13,875 bases of DNA, from positions 1-13,875 of the forward strand of contig JBFHTA010000085.1 in assembly GCA_041590855.1 (NCBI GenBank), in the 5' to 3' direction. Positions within the stretch are counted from its first letter, which is position 1, and the number at the start of each line of letters is the position of its first letter. Position numbers and translations under genes: made by a program. The stretch comes from Litoribrevibacter sp041590855 (GTDB lineage: Bacteria > Pseudomonadota > Gammaproteobacteria > Pseudomonadales > Litoribrevibacteraceae). The notes under the pieces are model-generated. The model ran no database searches and was not told where the DNA came from. It was given only the letters and a program-made list of their open reading frames with translations. Positions 7,955 through 13,875 of the stretch are shown here, in pieces.

Positions 7955-7981
7955 CTCATCTAGGGGCTATCTCATCTAGGG
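7955..7981 (+). repeat. Two 11-bp direct repeats in the alc leader
   Basis: CTCATCTAGGG occurs at 7955-7965 and again at 7971-7981, 16 bp apart, ending 19 bp before the alc start. AGCCC (7951-7955) can pair with GGGCT (7964-7968) across the first copy. The spacing would suit a tandem regulatory site or a slippage duplication. Confidence 0.55.
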
Positions 7982-8000
7982 TTATGAGTAGGTAGAACTG

Positions 8001-9107
8001 ATGTCATTAAAAGTAGAAACAAATCGCTTTTCTGAAAGATACACCGATTTAGCAAGTCGTCGTTTGGGTGGTCAAACCCTGTCATGCAGTGATGATTTCT
8101 TCGCTGAGATGGAAAACCTGTTGAAGCCGGGTCGTGGCGTTTTTATTGATGATAAATACACCGATCGAGGTAAGTGGATGGACGGCTGGGAATCTCGCCG
8201 TCGTCGTTTCCGCCCGGATGGTACGTCGTCTGACGGCTTGGATCACGACTGGTGCATCATCAAACTGGGTGCTCAGGGCAAAATCGTAGGCATTAATGCC
8301 GATACCAATCATTTTCTGGGTAATGCACCTCAGAAAGTATCCATGGAAGCCTGTCGAATCAAAGGCGAGCCAGACGAGAGTACTGAATGGACTGAAATTG
8401 TACCGATTACCGAAGTTCAGCCAGGCAGTGAAAACTTAATTGATGCAACCGTTGAAGGGGTCTGGACGCATGTTCGTTTCCATATTTACCCAGACGGTGG
8501 TGTGGCGCGTTTGCGTGTCTATGGGGATGTGGTTCCGGATTGGGATTGGTTCCTGAAAGGCGAGCCGGTAGATCTTGCTTACATTAAGAACGGTGCTCGC
8601 CCGTTGGTGTGTTCAGACATGTTCTTCAGTCACATGGAAAACCTGATCATGCCTGAGCGCGGTGCCAACATGGGGGATGGTTGGGAAACCAAACGTCGTC
8701 GTGCCATTGGTGATGCAACGGTAGATCGTGATAACGATTGGTACATTCTGCAATTGGCGGCGAAAGGTTCAATCCAAAAGATTCTTGTGGATACCTGCCA
8801 CTTTAAAGGTAACTACCCGGATGCCTTCTCTATTGAAGGTGCGGTATTAACCGAAGCGCAAGCCAAAGACATCGACATGTTGAAAGCCGATGCCCATGCG
8901 GATGCACTGACAGAATCGTCAGCGGCAGCGGGTAAAGCCGACATCAATTGGCAGCCAATCATAGGTCGAACAAAGTTGTATGAAGACCGTGAGCATACCT
9001 TTAAAGATGAGTTGGTCAGTGGCGAAACGGCCTTTACTCATGTGCGTATCAAGATGTATCCGGATGGTGGGATTAGCAGGCTACGCTTATGGGGTTTTCC
9101 TGTATGA
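8001..9107 (+). CDS. alc: Allantoicase (allantoate amidinohydrolase)
   Basis: 368 residues, typical length. Allantoicase hydrolyses allantoate to S-ureidoglycolate and urea in the cytosol. The protein shows the expected two homologous jelly-roll halves. Half 1: LGGQTLSCSDDFFAEMENLL near residues 18-38, then DGWESRRRR, DHDWCIIKLG and VRFHIYPDGGVARLRVYG. Half 2: PLVCSDMFFSHMENLI, DGWETKRRR, DNDWYILQLA, DTCHFKGNYPDAFSIEG and VRIKMYPDGGISRLRLWG near the end. Start ATG 8001 has only a weak upstream AGTAGG. The stop overlaps the next start as ATGA. The 260 bp before it, with a branched repeat and direct repeats, suggest a separate expression unit or an attenuation point. Confidence 0.95.
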   Translation: MSLKVETNRFSERYTDLASRRLGGQTLSCSDDFFAEMENLLKPGRGVFIDDKYTDRGKWMDGWESRRRRFRPDGTSSDGLDHDWCIIKLGAQGKIVGINADTNHFLGNAPQKVSMEACRIKGEPDESTEWTEIVPITEVQPGSENLIDATVEGVWTHVRFHIYPDGGVARLRVYGDVVPDWDWFLKGEPVDLAYIKNGARPLVCSDMFFSHMENLIMPERGANMGDGWETKRRRAIGDATVDRDNDWYILQLAAKGSIQKILVDTCHFKGNYPDAFSIEGAVLTEAQAKDIDMLKADAHADALTESSAAAGKADINWQPIIGRTKLYEDREHTFKDELVSGETAFTHVRIKMYPDGGISRLRLWGFPV

Positions 9108-9658
9108 GCGAGTTAACCTACACCTTAAGTCAGCTGAATAACCTGTCGGAGGAGGATGCGCGTTTTGCGTTTGAGAACTGTTGTACTTCTTCCCGTTGGA
9201 TTGAAGGCATGGTGGCGCGTCGTCCGTTTGTGTCCATCGCTCAATGTCAGGAAGTGGCATTAGAGGTTTGGAATGCGCTTGGTGAGGCGGACTTTTTGGA
9301 AGCGTTTGAAGGTCACCCGAAAATCGGTGATGTAAGCAGCCTTCGTCAAAAGTATGCGCATACCAAGAAGTTAGCGTCAGGTGAGCAGTCATCGGTTAAT
9401 GAAGCGAATGAAGCAACCATTCAGGCGTTGGCGGATGGCAATACTCAGTACGAGCAGCAAAACGGCTTTATTTTTATCGTGTGTGCCACAGGTAAAAGCG
9501 CTGAAGAGATGCTGGATATTCTGCAGAGTCGTTTGCCAAATTCTCGCGAGCAAGAGCTGAAAACGGCGGCGGGAGAGCAAGCAAAGATTACCGCAATCCG
9601 TATCAATAAGTTGTTACCGACGGATGTGAATCCAGAAACTAAGGTTTCTGAACGATAA
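9104..9658 (+). CDS. uraD: OHCU decarboxylase (2-oxo-4-hydroxy-4-carboxy-5-ureidoimidazoline decarboxylase)
   Basis: 184 residues from ATG 9104, which overlaps the alc stop as ATGA; an in-frame ATG at 9089 would add five residues inside alc and is less likely. UraD decarboxylates OHCU stereospecifically to S-allantoin. Seen: SELTYTLSQLNNLSEEDARFAFENCC opening, SRWIEGMVARRPF, HPKIGD with His71 (matching the catalytic His), GEQ with Glu94-Gln95, and NGFIFIVCATGKS, the family's hydrophobic motif near the end of the fold. The final helix PNSREQELKTAAGEQAKITAIRINKLL matches family ends. Single-domain protein, not fused to HiuH or PuuE as in some bacteria. A stem-loop lies between it and hiuH. Confidence 0.94.
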   Translation: MSELTYTLSQLNNLSEEDARFAFENCCTSSRWIEGMVARRPFVSIAQCQEVALEVWNALGEADFLEAFEGHPKIGDVSSLRQKYAHTKKLASGEQSSVNEANEATIQALADGNTQYEQQNGFIFIVCATGKSAEEMLDILQSRLPNSREQELKTAAGEQAKITAIRINKLLPTDVNPETKVSER

Positions 9659-9675
9659 GCTGATTATGAATCTAT

Positions 9676-9707
9676 AAGAGCGAATTTACCGAGGTAAAAC
9701 GCTCTTT
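9676..9707 (+). terminator. Strong stem-loop between uraD and hiuH
   Basis: AAGAGCG (9676-9682) pairs with CGCTCTT (9700-9706), and inside it TTTACC (9685-9690) pairs with GGTAAA (9693-9698), giving about 13 pairs. Only a short T-run (TTT 9705-9707) follows. It sits four bases before the hiuH ribosome site AGAAGGA (9711-9717), so it may tune hiuH output, protect mRNA, or act as a weak terminator. Confidence 0.5.
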
Positions 9708-9727
9708 ACTAGAAGGATGATTTAACG

Positions 9728-10069
9728 ATGGCAAGCCCTATCACAACACACGTATTGGATACCAATTTAGGTGGCCCGGCTCAAGGTATGGCCGTAAAGC
9801 TGTACAAGCAAATTGATGGCGAGCTGGTTGAGATTGCGTCTGGCGAAACCAATGCCGATGGTCGTATTACCGACTGGTTGGATGGTCAGCAACGTGAAAA
9901 AGGAATCTACCGCATTGAGTTCGCGACCGATCCGTATTTTGAGAAGCAAGGTAAAACTTGTTTCTACCCGGTGGTGACCTTCGATTTCCGTATTGAGAAG
10001 CCGGAAGAGCATTATCATGTGCCGCTTCTGGTATCCGCTTACGGTATCTCGACGTATAGAGGTAGCTGA
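9728..10069 (+). CDS. hiuH: 5-hydroxyisourate hydrolase (transthyretin-like)
   Basis: 113 residues, the standard length of the transthyretin-related family. It hydrolyses 5-hydroxyisourate, the product of urate oxidation, to OHCU. All diagnostic residues are in place: His8 in THVLDTNLGGPAQGM, Arg46 in ADGRITDWL, His97 in HYHVPLLVSAYGISTYRGS, and the C-terminal signature YRGS that separates HiuH from vertebrate transthyretin. No signal peptide is seen, so it is cytosolic. A good Shine-Dalgarno (AGAAGGA) lies 10 bp upstream of ATG 9728. It follows uraD by 69 bp, most of it the stem-loop above. Confidence 0.97.
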   Translation: MASPITTHVLDTNLGGPAQGMAVKLYKQIDGELVEIASGETNADGRITDWLDGQQREKGIYRIEFATDPYFEKQGKTCFYPVVTFDFRIEKPEEHYHVPLLVSAYGISTYRGS

Positions 10070-10090
10070 AGTCACTGCAGTGGCTTTAGT
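10068..10090 (+). terminator. Stem-loop overlapping the hiuH stop
   Basis: The perfect 10-bp palindrome CACTGCAGTG (10073-10082) extends outward to about AAGTCAC/GTGGCTT with one G-U pair, followed by TTTAGTT. It could be a weak intrinsic terminator. The right half coincides with AGTGGCTTT, the left border of repeat copy 2. Confidence 0.4.
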
Positions 10091-10228
10091 TCGGATCACA
10101 TAGACGTTTTGTTACGCTGCATCAGGTGCTTCACACCGAAAGGACATCCATGTCCTCTGATGCTTCCGAGGCATCCATGCCTCTGCTTCACAAAACGTTA
10201 TGTAATCCATTCTTGAATAGTTAGCGCC
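10079..10228 (+). repeat. Branched palindromic intergenic repeat, copy 2 (CATCCATG loops)
   Basis: About 150 bp between hiuH and allA, bounded by AGTGGCTTT (10079-10087) and AGTTAGCGCC (10219-10228), like copy 1. Outer arms 10093-10116 and 10185-10208 (GGATCACATAGACG... against ...CGTTATGTAATCC) pair well. Inside, GCATCAG (10119-10125) pairs with CTGATGC (10157-10163) around two hairpins: GGTG-CTTCA-CACC (10125-10137) and GGACATCCATGTCC (10142-10155). A further perfect hairpin GAGGCATCCATGCCTC lies at 10168-10183. Compared with copy 1, loops are identical while stems differ on both sides together. Confidence 0.74.
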
Positions 10229-10261
10229 CTTTGAGTGTGTAAATAACAAGATAGAAACAGC

Positions 10262-10786
10262 ATGACTAACTACAAATTAACACCGAAGCCATTAACCAAA
10301 GAGGCGTTTGCGCCCTTTGGTGATGTGGTTGAAATAGAAGATCAGGCTGGGAATGTATCCCAAGATAATCTGATCATGATTAATGGCGGCAATACTGAAC
10401 GTTACGATTCCTTGGCTAAGGTGCAGTTGTCATCACCGGAAGATACGGCTGTGATCAATATCTTTCGTGCACAACCTCGTGTGATGCCGATGAACATCGA
10501 GATGATGGAGCGTCATCCGCGAGGCAGTCAGTCATTTCATCCCCTGTCTGGTGAAGATTACTTGGTGCTGGTGGCTGATCCGGTGGAAGCGCTAACGCCT
10601 GAGCATTTGCATTTGTTTTTGGCGAAGGGCACACAGGGGATCAATTACCACTTGAATACCTGGCATCACCCCGTCCTTGGACTGAATAAAGTGTGTGACT
10701 TCCTGGTTGTGGATCGCAAGGGCGAAGGCAATAACTGCGAAGAGTTTTTCTTCGATAAAGCACTGAACATAACGATAGATCTTTAG
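10262..10786 (+). CDS. allA: Ureidoglycolate lyase (ureidoglycolate hydrolase family)
   Basis: 174 residues, standard for AllA. It splits S-ureidoglycolate into glyoxylate and urea, the last step of this route. Seen: LTPKPLTKEAFAPFGDVVE at the N-terminus, MMERHPRGSQSFHPL with His85 and the second His of SFHPL, EDYLVLVA, and GINYHLNTWHHPVLGL, all hallmarks of this cupin-fold family. It takes the product of Alc encoded in the preceding module. ATG 10262 is preceded by a weak purine-rich site. guaD follows after about 50 bp. Confidence 0.94.
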   Translation: MTNYKLTPKPLTKEAFAPFGDVVEIEDQAGNVSQDNLIMINGGNTERYDSLAKVQLSSPEDTAVINIFRAQPRVMPMNIEMMERHPRGSQSFHPLSGEDYLVLVADPVEALTPEHLHLFLAKGTQGINYHLNTWHHPVLGLNKVCDFLVVDRKGEGNNCEEFFFDKALNITIDL

Positions 10787-10838
10787 CCCTCTATGCGCTA
10801 AGGATCAACAAAAAAGCTGATTAGAGAGATTGAATCAA

Positions 10839-12194
10839 ATGAATGCACAGAGCCCGACTGTTTATCGAGCCGCTATTCTGCACTTCCTGTCCGACCCGGA
10901 TGTGGATGGTGAAAATGCCTACCAATTCTTTGAAGATGGCGCCTTACTGATTGAAAACGGTAAGGTGTCCCAAGTGGGTGAGGCCGAGGCCGTTTTGGCG
11001 TCATTGTCTTCGGACATTCCTGTGGTTGAGTACAAAAATCACCTGATCATTCCTGGCATGATTGATACTCATATCCATTTCCCGCAGGTAGAAGTGATTG
11101 CGTCTTACGGTGAGCAGTTGTTGGACTGGTTGAATAACTACACCTTCCCGGCTGAGCGTCAGTTTGAAGATAAAGAGTACGCATCCAACATTGCCAACTT
11201 TTTCCTGGATGAGTTGCTTAAAAACGGCACCACCACGGCGTTGGTGTTCGGCACGGTGCATAAGCAATCCGTAGAGGCCTTCTTTGAAGCGTCCGAGCAA
11301 CGTAATACGCGCATGATTTGCGGTAAAGTGATGATGAATCGCAATGCCCCGGAATTCTTGTGCGATACGCCGGAAAGCAGTTATCAAGACAGCAAAGAGT
11401 TGATTGAAGCTTGGCATAACAAGGGTCGTCAGTTGTATGCGGTGACACCTCGCTTTGCCATTACCTCAACCGAAGAGCAGCTTCAAAAAGCCGGTCAGTT
11501 GATGGAAGAGTACCCGGATGTGTACATGCAAACGCACATTTCCGAAAACAAGGACGAAGTCGCTTTTGTTCAAGAGCTATTCCCAGACAGCAAAGACTAT
11601 CTGGACGTTTATGACCAATTCGGTTTGTTGGGCAAACGCAGTGTCTTTGCGCATGGTATCCATCTGACGTCGCGTGAGCATCAGCGTTTCCGTGAAACGG
11701 GCTCGAGTGTCTCTTTCTGTCCGACCTCTAACTTGTTCCTGGGCAGCGGCTTGCTGGACATCAAAGAGCTGGAAGAAGAGCAGGTGGCTTACAGTGTGGC
11801 TACCGATGTGGGCGGTGGCACCAGTTTCTCTATGCTTCAAACTTTAAATGAAGCCTACAAAGTGACTCAGTTGAATGGCAACAAGCTGTCGGCGTTGAAG
11901 AGCTTGTATCTTGCCACCTTGGGTAATGCCAAGACGCTTCAATTAGAAGATAAGATTGGTTCCTTCAAAGAGGGTAACGAAGCCGACTTTGCGGTATTGG
12001 ATTTCAACAGCACTCCATTGATGAGCTTAAAGCAGTCGAAGTGTAAGACCTTGGCTGAGAAGCTGTTCGCCATGATTATTCTAGGTGATGACCGTGCTGT
12101 ACGTGCGACCTATGTGGCGGGTAACTGTGTTCATGATCGTGACAATTCATGTGTCTCGGAAGCTAACAAAAATAAAGAAGTAGGAGCGGCTTAA
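10839..12194 (+). CDS. guaD: Guanine deaminase
   Basis: 451 residues from ATG 10839; a TTG at 10830 in the same frame would add three residues, but AGAGAG at 10823-10828 is spaced correctly only for the ATG. It deaminates guanine to xanthine, feeding XdhAB. The amidohydrolase fold shows metal ligands His78 and His80 in GMIDTHIHFPQ, His233 in MQTHISE, His272 in FAHGIHL and Asp323 in ATDVGGGTS. DWLNNYTFPAE and PTSNLFLGSGLLD are diagnostic of guanine deaminase rather than other amidohydrolases such as atrazine or cytosine deaminases. The stop TAA (12192-12194) overlaps the puuD start by one base, so the two are translationally coupled. Confidence 0.96.
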   Translation: MNAQSPTVYRAAILHFLSDPDVDGENAYQFFEDGALLIENGKVSQVGEAEAVLASLSSDIPVVEYKNHLIIPGMIDTHIHFPQVEVIASYGEQLLDWLNNYTFPAERQFEDKEYASNIANFFLDELLKNGTTTALVFGTVHKQSVEAFFEASEQRNTRMICGKVMMNRNAPEFLCDTPESSYQDSKELIEAWHNKGRQLYAVTPRFAITSTEEQLQKAGQLMEEYPDVYMQTHISENKDEVAFVQELFPDSKDYLDVYDQFGLLGKRSVFAHGIHLTSREHQRFRETGSSVSFCPTSNLFLGSGLLDIKELEEEQVAYSVATDVGGGTSFSMLQTLNEAYKVTQLNGNKLSALKSLYLATLGNAKTLQLEDKIGSFKEGNEADFAVLDFNSTPLMSLKQSKCKTLAEKLFAMIILGDDRAVRATYVAGNCVHDRDNSCVSEANKNKEVGAA

Positions 12195-13372
12195 TGGAAG
12201 CGTATCTATTAGAGTGGGCGAATTTATTCTTCCGCTGGTTTCATGTGATAGCGGGTATTGCTTGGATTGGTGCGTCCTTCTACTTTGTGTGGTTGGACAA
12301 CAGTCTTGAAAATCCGCCGCAATGGAAGAAAGACAAAGGCATCGGTGGTGACCTGTGGGCCATCCATGGTGGGGGCTTCTATGAGGTGGCCAAGTACAAG
12401 TTAGGGCCTGAAAAAATGCCGGAAAACCTGCACTGGTTTAAGTGGGAGGCCTACACCACCTGGTTAACCGGGATGGTCATGCTGTGGATTGTTTACTACA
12501 TCGGTGCAGAAAGCTTTTTGATTGATAACTCTCGTCTTGAGCTGACCCAATGGCAGGCTATTGGTCTGGGTATGGGCTACATTGCAGTGGGCTTTGCGGT
12601 GTATGAAATGCTGGTTAAAACCCCGCTTCGCCATAACGGTAAAGCCTTTGGCTTAGTATTGTTCTCTTTCTTAGTGTTTATGGCGTGGTTTGCCAGTGAA
12701 GTGTTCTCGCCGCGTGGTGCGTTTATTCATGTTGGTGCGTTGATCGGGACCATTATGGCGGGCAACGTGTTCCTGGGGATTATGCCTTCTCAGCGCGCGT
12801 TAGTAGAGGCGGTGCAACGTGGTGAAGCGCCGGACCCGAAATACGGGGCCTTTGCGAAACTGCGCTCAACCCATAACAACTATTTCACGCTGCCGCTGAT
12901 CTTCATCATGATCAGTAATCACTACCCAATGACCTATTCACATGAGCTGAACTGGTTGGTGCTGTCGGCGATCTGCTTCATTCTGGCTTTTGCTCGTCAC
13001 TTCTTTAACTTGCGTCATCGTGGTGAATTCAAACCATCCATTCTGGTGATTGCTGCGATCATGATGGCTGGTGTGGCTGTTTGGATAGCCCCAAAACCGG
13101 TGGAAGTAAATGAAGAGGTGGTTGCAGGGTTCACGGATCAACAAGGTATGGCGATTATTAAAGAACGTTGTGCAAGTTGTCATGCTGCAACGCCAACCCA
13201 AGCCGGATTTGCGTCACCTCCAGCAGGTGTTTCCTTGGAGACCATGGATCAAGTGATGGTGATCAAGCCAAAACTCATTGACGTGATTAACTCCAACTAC
13301 ATGCCGCTGGGTAATATCACTCAGATGACAGACGAAGAGCGTCAACAAGTGATTGGCTGGTTGTCGATGTAA
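12194..13372 (+). CDS. puuD: Membrane-bound urate oxidase with C-terminal cytochrome c domain
   Basis: 392 residues. About eight membrane helices (roughly 12-34, 85-108, 120-140, 150-170, 175-199, 228-246, 254-275, 283-304) are followed by a haem c domain with Cys326-Ala-Ser-Cys329-His330 and a likely axial Met370 in NYMPLGN. The opening FFRWFHVIAGIAWIGASFYFVWLD and GGGFYEVAKYKL are typical of the PuuD (DUF989) family, shown by others to be urate oxidases that replace soluble uricase. Known: such enzymes are thought to pass electrons from urate to the respiratory chain instead of making hydrogen peroxide. It supplies 5-hydroxyisourate to HiuH. No soluble uricase gene lies in the window, so this is the only candidate for the step. 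Haem attachment requires a cytochrome c maturation system encoded elsewhere. Confidence 0.94.
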   Translation: MEAYLLEWANLFFRWFHVIAGIAWIGASFYFVWLDNSLENPPQWKKDKGIGGDLWAIHGGGFYEVAKYKLGPEKMPENLHWFKWEAYTTWLTGMVMLWIVYYIGAESFLIDNSRLELTQWQAIGLGMGYIAVGFAVYEMLVKTPLRHNGKAFGLVLFSFLVFMAWFASEVFSPRGAFIHVGALIGTIMAGNVFLGIMPSQRALVEAVQRGEAPDPKYGAFAKLRSTHNNYFTLPLIFIMISNHYPMTYSHELNWLVLSAICFILAFARHFFNLRHRGEFKPSILVIAAIMMAGVAVWIAPKPVEVNEEVVAGFTDQQGMAIIKERCASCHAATPTQAGFASPPAGVSLETMDQVMVIKPKLIDVINSNYMPLGNITQMTDEERQQVIGWLSM

Positions 13373-13419
13373 CTCGCGTTATGTCGTCAGTAAGAAGTTT
13401 TTACACTCCCTCCGAGTAA

Positions 13420-13546
13420 TACAACGCAAGTTGTACCTTTTAAGGGGCCTGATGGTTCACCAAGGCTAGGTGTTGAGCCATCAACCACACAGCTTTCTGA
13501 AGCTATGAACTTACCAAGTTTATTGGCTGTGTGTGCCCCGTTTTTT
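13420..13546 (+). ncRNA. Candidate structured RNA or complex 3' end downstream of puuD
   Basis: TACAAC-GCAA-GTTGTA (13420-13435) is a perfect 6-bp stem with a GNRA tetraloop. GGGGC (13444-13448) can pair with GCCCC (13535-13539), enclosing GATGGTTCACC (13451-13461) paired with GGTGTTGAGCCATC (13469-13482, with bulge and wobble) and CACACAGC (13486-13493) paired with GCTGTGTG (13526-13533). The last arm has inner alternatives AGCTT-TCTG-AAGCT and AACTT-ACC-AAGTT. TTTTTT follows at 13541-13546. I recognise no known RNA family. It may be just an elaborate terminator for the purine operon. Confidence 0.35.
13486..13546 (+). terminator. Probable intrinsic terminator of the plus-strand purine operon
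   Basis: The 8-bp stem CACACAGC/GCTGTGTG plus the closing GGGGC/GCCCC pairing runs directly into GTTTTTTAT. The loop is long (32 nt) but can fold internally. It is the first U-run hairpin after the puuD stop, 114 bp beyond it. Confidence 0.5.
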
Positions 13547-13650
13547 ATCTTTTCATTTCTATTCCAATCATATGCTACGAGTCTTTTAGGCAGTCGAATT
13601 AAATAGCGGGGTTGTACTGGTTAACCCAGTAGTGAAGAACTAAAACGCAT

Positions 13651-13673
13651 AAAAAAACCGCTCCAAAGAGCGG
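13651..13673 (-). terminator. Rho-independent terminator of the right-edge minus-strand gene
   Basis: On the minus strand CCGCTC-TTTG-GAGCGG is followed by seven T residues: a textbook intrinsic terminator, 24 bp after the stop codon at 13698-13700. It also shields the puuD end from converging transcription. Confidence 0.88.
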
Positions 13674-13697
13674 CTGATGTAAGCAAAATTAACTGAA

Positions 13698-13875
13698 TTA
13701 TGCGGCTAACGAGGCAAGATATTCCTCTAGGTTGGTTTCGCCATCGTCATTACGGTCTAGGTCTGCATCCTCGTCATCTAATGGATTTAAGCTGTTGTCC
13801 ACTTCCCAGCCGTCAGGCATGCCATCGTTATCTGAGTCAGAGTCTAAAGGATCAGTTGATGCATTGATTTCATCA
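13698..13875 (-). CDS. Acidic calcium-binding-repeat protein, C-terminal end (partial)
   Basis: The last 59 codons of a minus-strand gene that enters from the right edge. Seen: DPLDSDSDNDGMPDGWEVD, then NPLDDEDADLDRNDDGETNLEEYLASLAA and stop. The DxDxDGxPDGWE pattern and the following NPLxxxDADxDxDGxxNLEEYL are the signature of thrombospondin type-3-like or EF-hand-like calcium-binding repeats found at the ends of secreted or surface proteins in marine gammaproteobacteria. Only the end is visible, so the main domain and function are unknown; it is unrelated to purine breakdown and marks the right border of the cluster. Confidence 0.85.
   Translation of the reverse strand, partial: DEINASTDPLDSDSDNDGMPDGWEVDNSLNPLDDEDADLDRNDDGETNLEEYLASLAA

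Larger units (their letters stand above)
13373..13697. other. Gene-free stretch after puuD, rich in hairpins
   Basis: 325 bp between two converging genes. From left to right it holds a GNRA-capped hairpin (13420-13435), a branched fold with U-run (13444-13546), an AT-rich part, CGGGG at 13607-13611 that could also pair with CCCCG at 13536-13540, an imperfect palindrome around TACTGGTTAACCCAGTA (13615-13631) and a minus-strand terminator (13651-13673). One plus frame is open from about 13391 to 13605 but has no usable upstream start, so I do not call a gene. Confidence 0.7.

Noticed and set aside
9089..9103. Upstream ATG for uraD, adding five residues
   Set aside because: ATG 9104 forms the classic ATGA overlap with the alc stop and fits the usual family start.
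7763..10228. Branched repeats as integron attC sites
   Set aside because: The ends GTTA(A)GCGCC do not fit GTTRRRY and no matching RYYYAAC lies at the left border; the genes around them form one pathway, not cassettes.
10830..10838. TTG start for guaD
   Set aside because: The AGAGAG site is too close to the TTG and well spaced for the ATG at 10839.
13391..13605. Open plus-strand frame of about 70 codons after puuD, with a hydrophobic end
   Set aside because: No start codon with a ribosome site before the hairpin region; only an internal ATG. The hairpins and U-run inside it explain the stretch better as non-coding.
1..13875. CRISPR arrays, tRNA, rRNA, insertion sequences or prophage genes
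   Set aside because: No regularly spaced repeats, tRNA-like folds, transposase or integrase motifs were seen on either strand.

Overview
This window carries an almost complete aerobic purine-to-glyoxylate catabolic cluster. Codon use, moderate base composition, Shine-Dalgarno sites and gene content fit a Gram-negative, probably marine gammaproteobacterium. I cannot name the genus from sequence alone.

Layout. Positions 1-2187 (minus strand) hold the permease (cut by the window edge) and the double ATPase of a BMP/NupA-type nucleoside (purine) ABC importer. An AT-rich divergent control region follows (2188-2731). From 2732 everything to 13372 is on the plus strand and falls into three tightly packed modules: xdhA-xdhB-xdhC (2732-7740), alc-uraD-hiuH (8001-10069) and allA-guaD-puuD (10262-13372). 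The two gaps between modules each hold a copy of a branched palindromic repeat with CATCCATG loops. A structured, terminator-like stretch follows puuD. At the right edge is the C-terminal end of an unrelated minus-strand acidic calcium-binding-type protein, with its own strong terminator.

How the genes work together. The importer probably brings in nucleosides or purine bases. GuaD deaminates guanine to xanthine. XdhAB, matured by XdhC, oxidises hypoxanthine and xanthine to urate. PuuD, a membrane urate oxidase with a c-type haem domain, makes 5-hydroxyisourate. HiuH and UraD convert this to S-allantoin. Alc splits allantoate into ureidoglycolate and urea, and AllA releases glyoxylate and a second urea. 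The allantoinase step (allantoin to allantoate) has no gene here, and neither a regulator nor a urease is present.

What stands out. A 16-bp motif is shared, 15 of 16 positions, by the two divergent promoter regions. The two branched repeats keep their loops while their stems change in a compensatory way. The segment after puuD folds into several hairpins followed by a U-run. The enzymes themselves belong to described families; the novelty, if any, lies in the intergenic elements.
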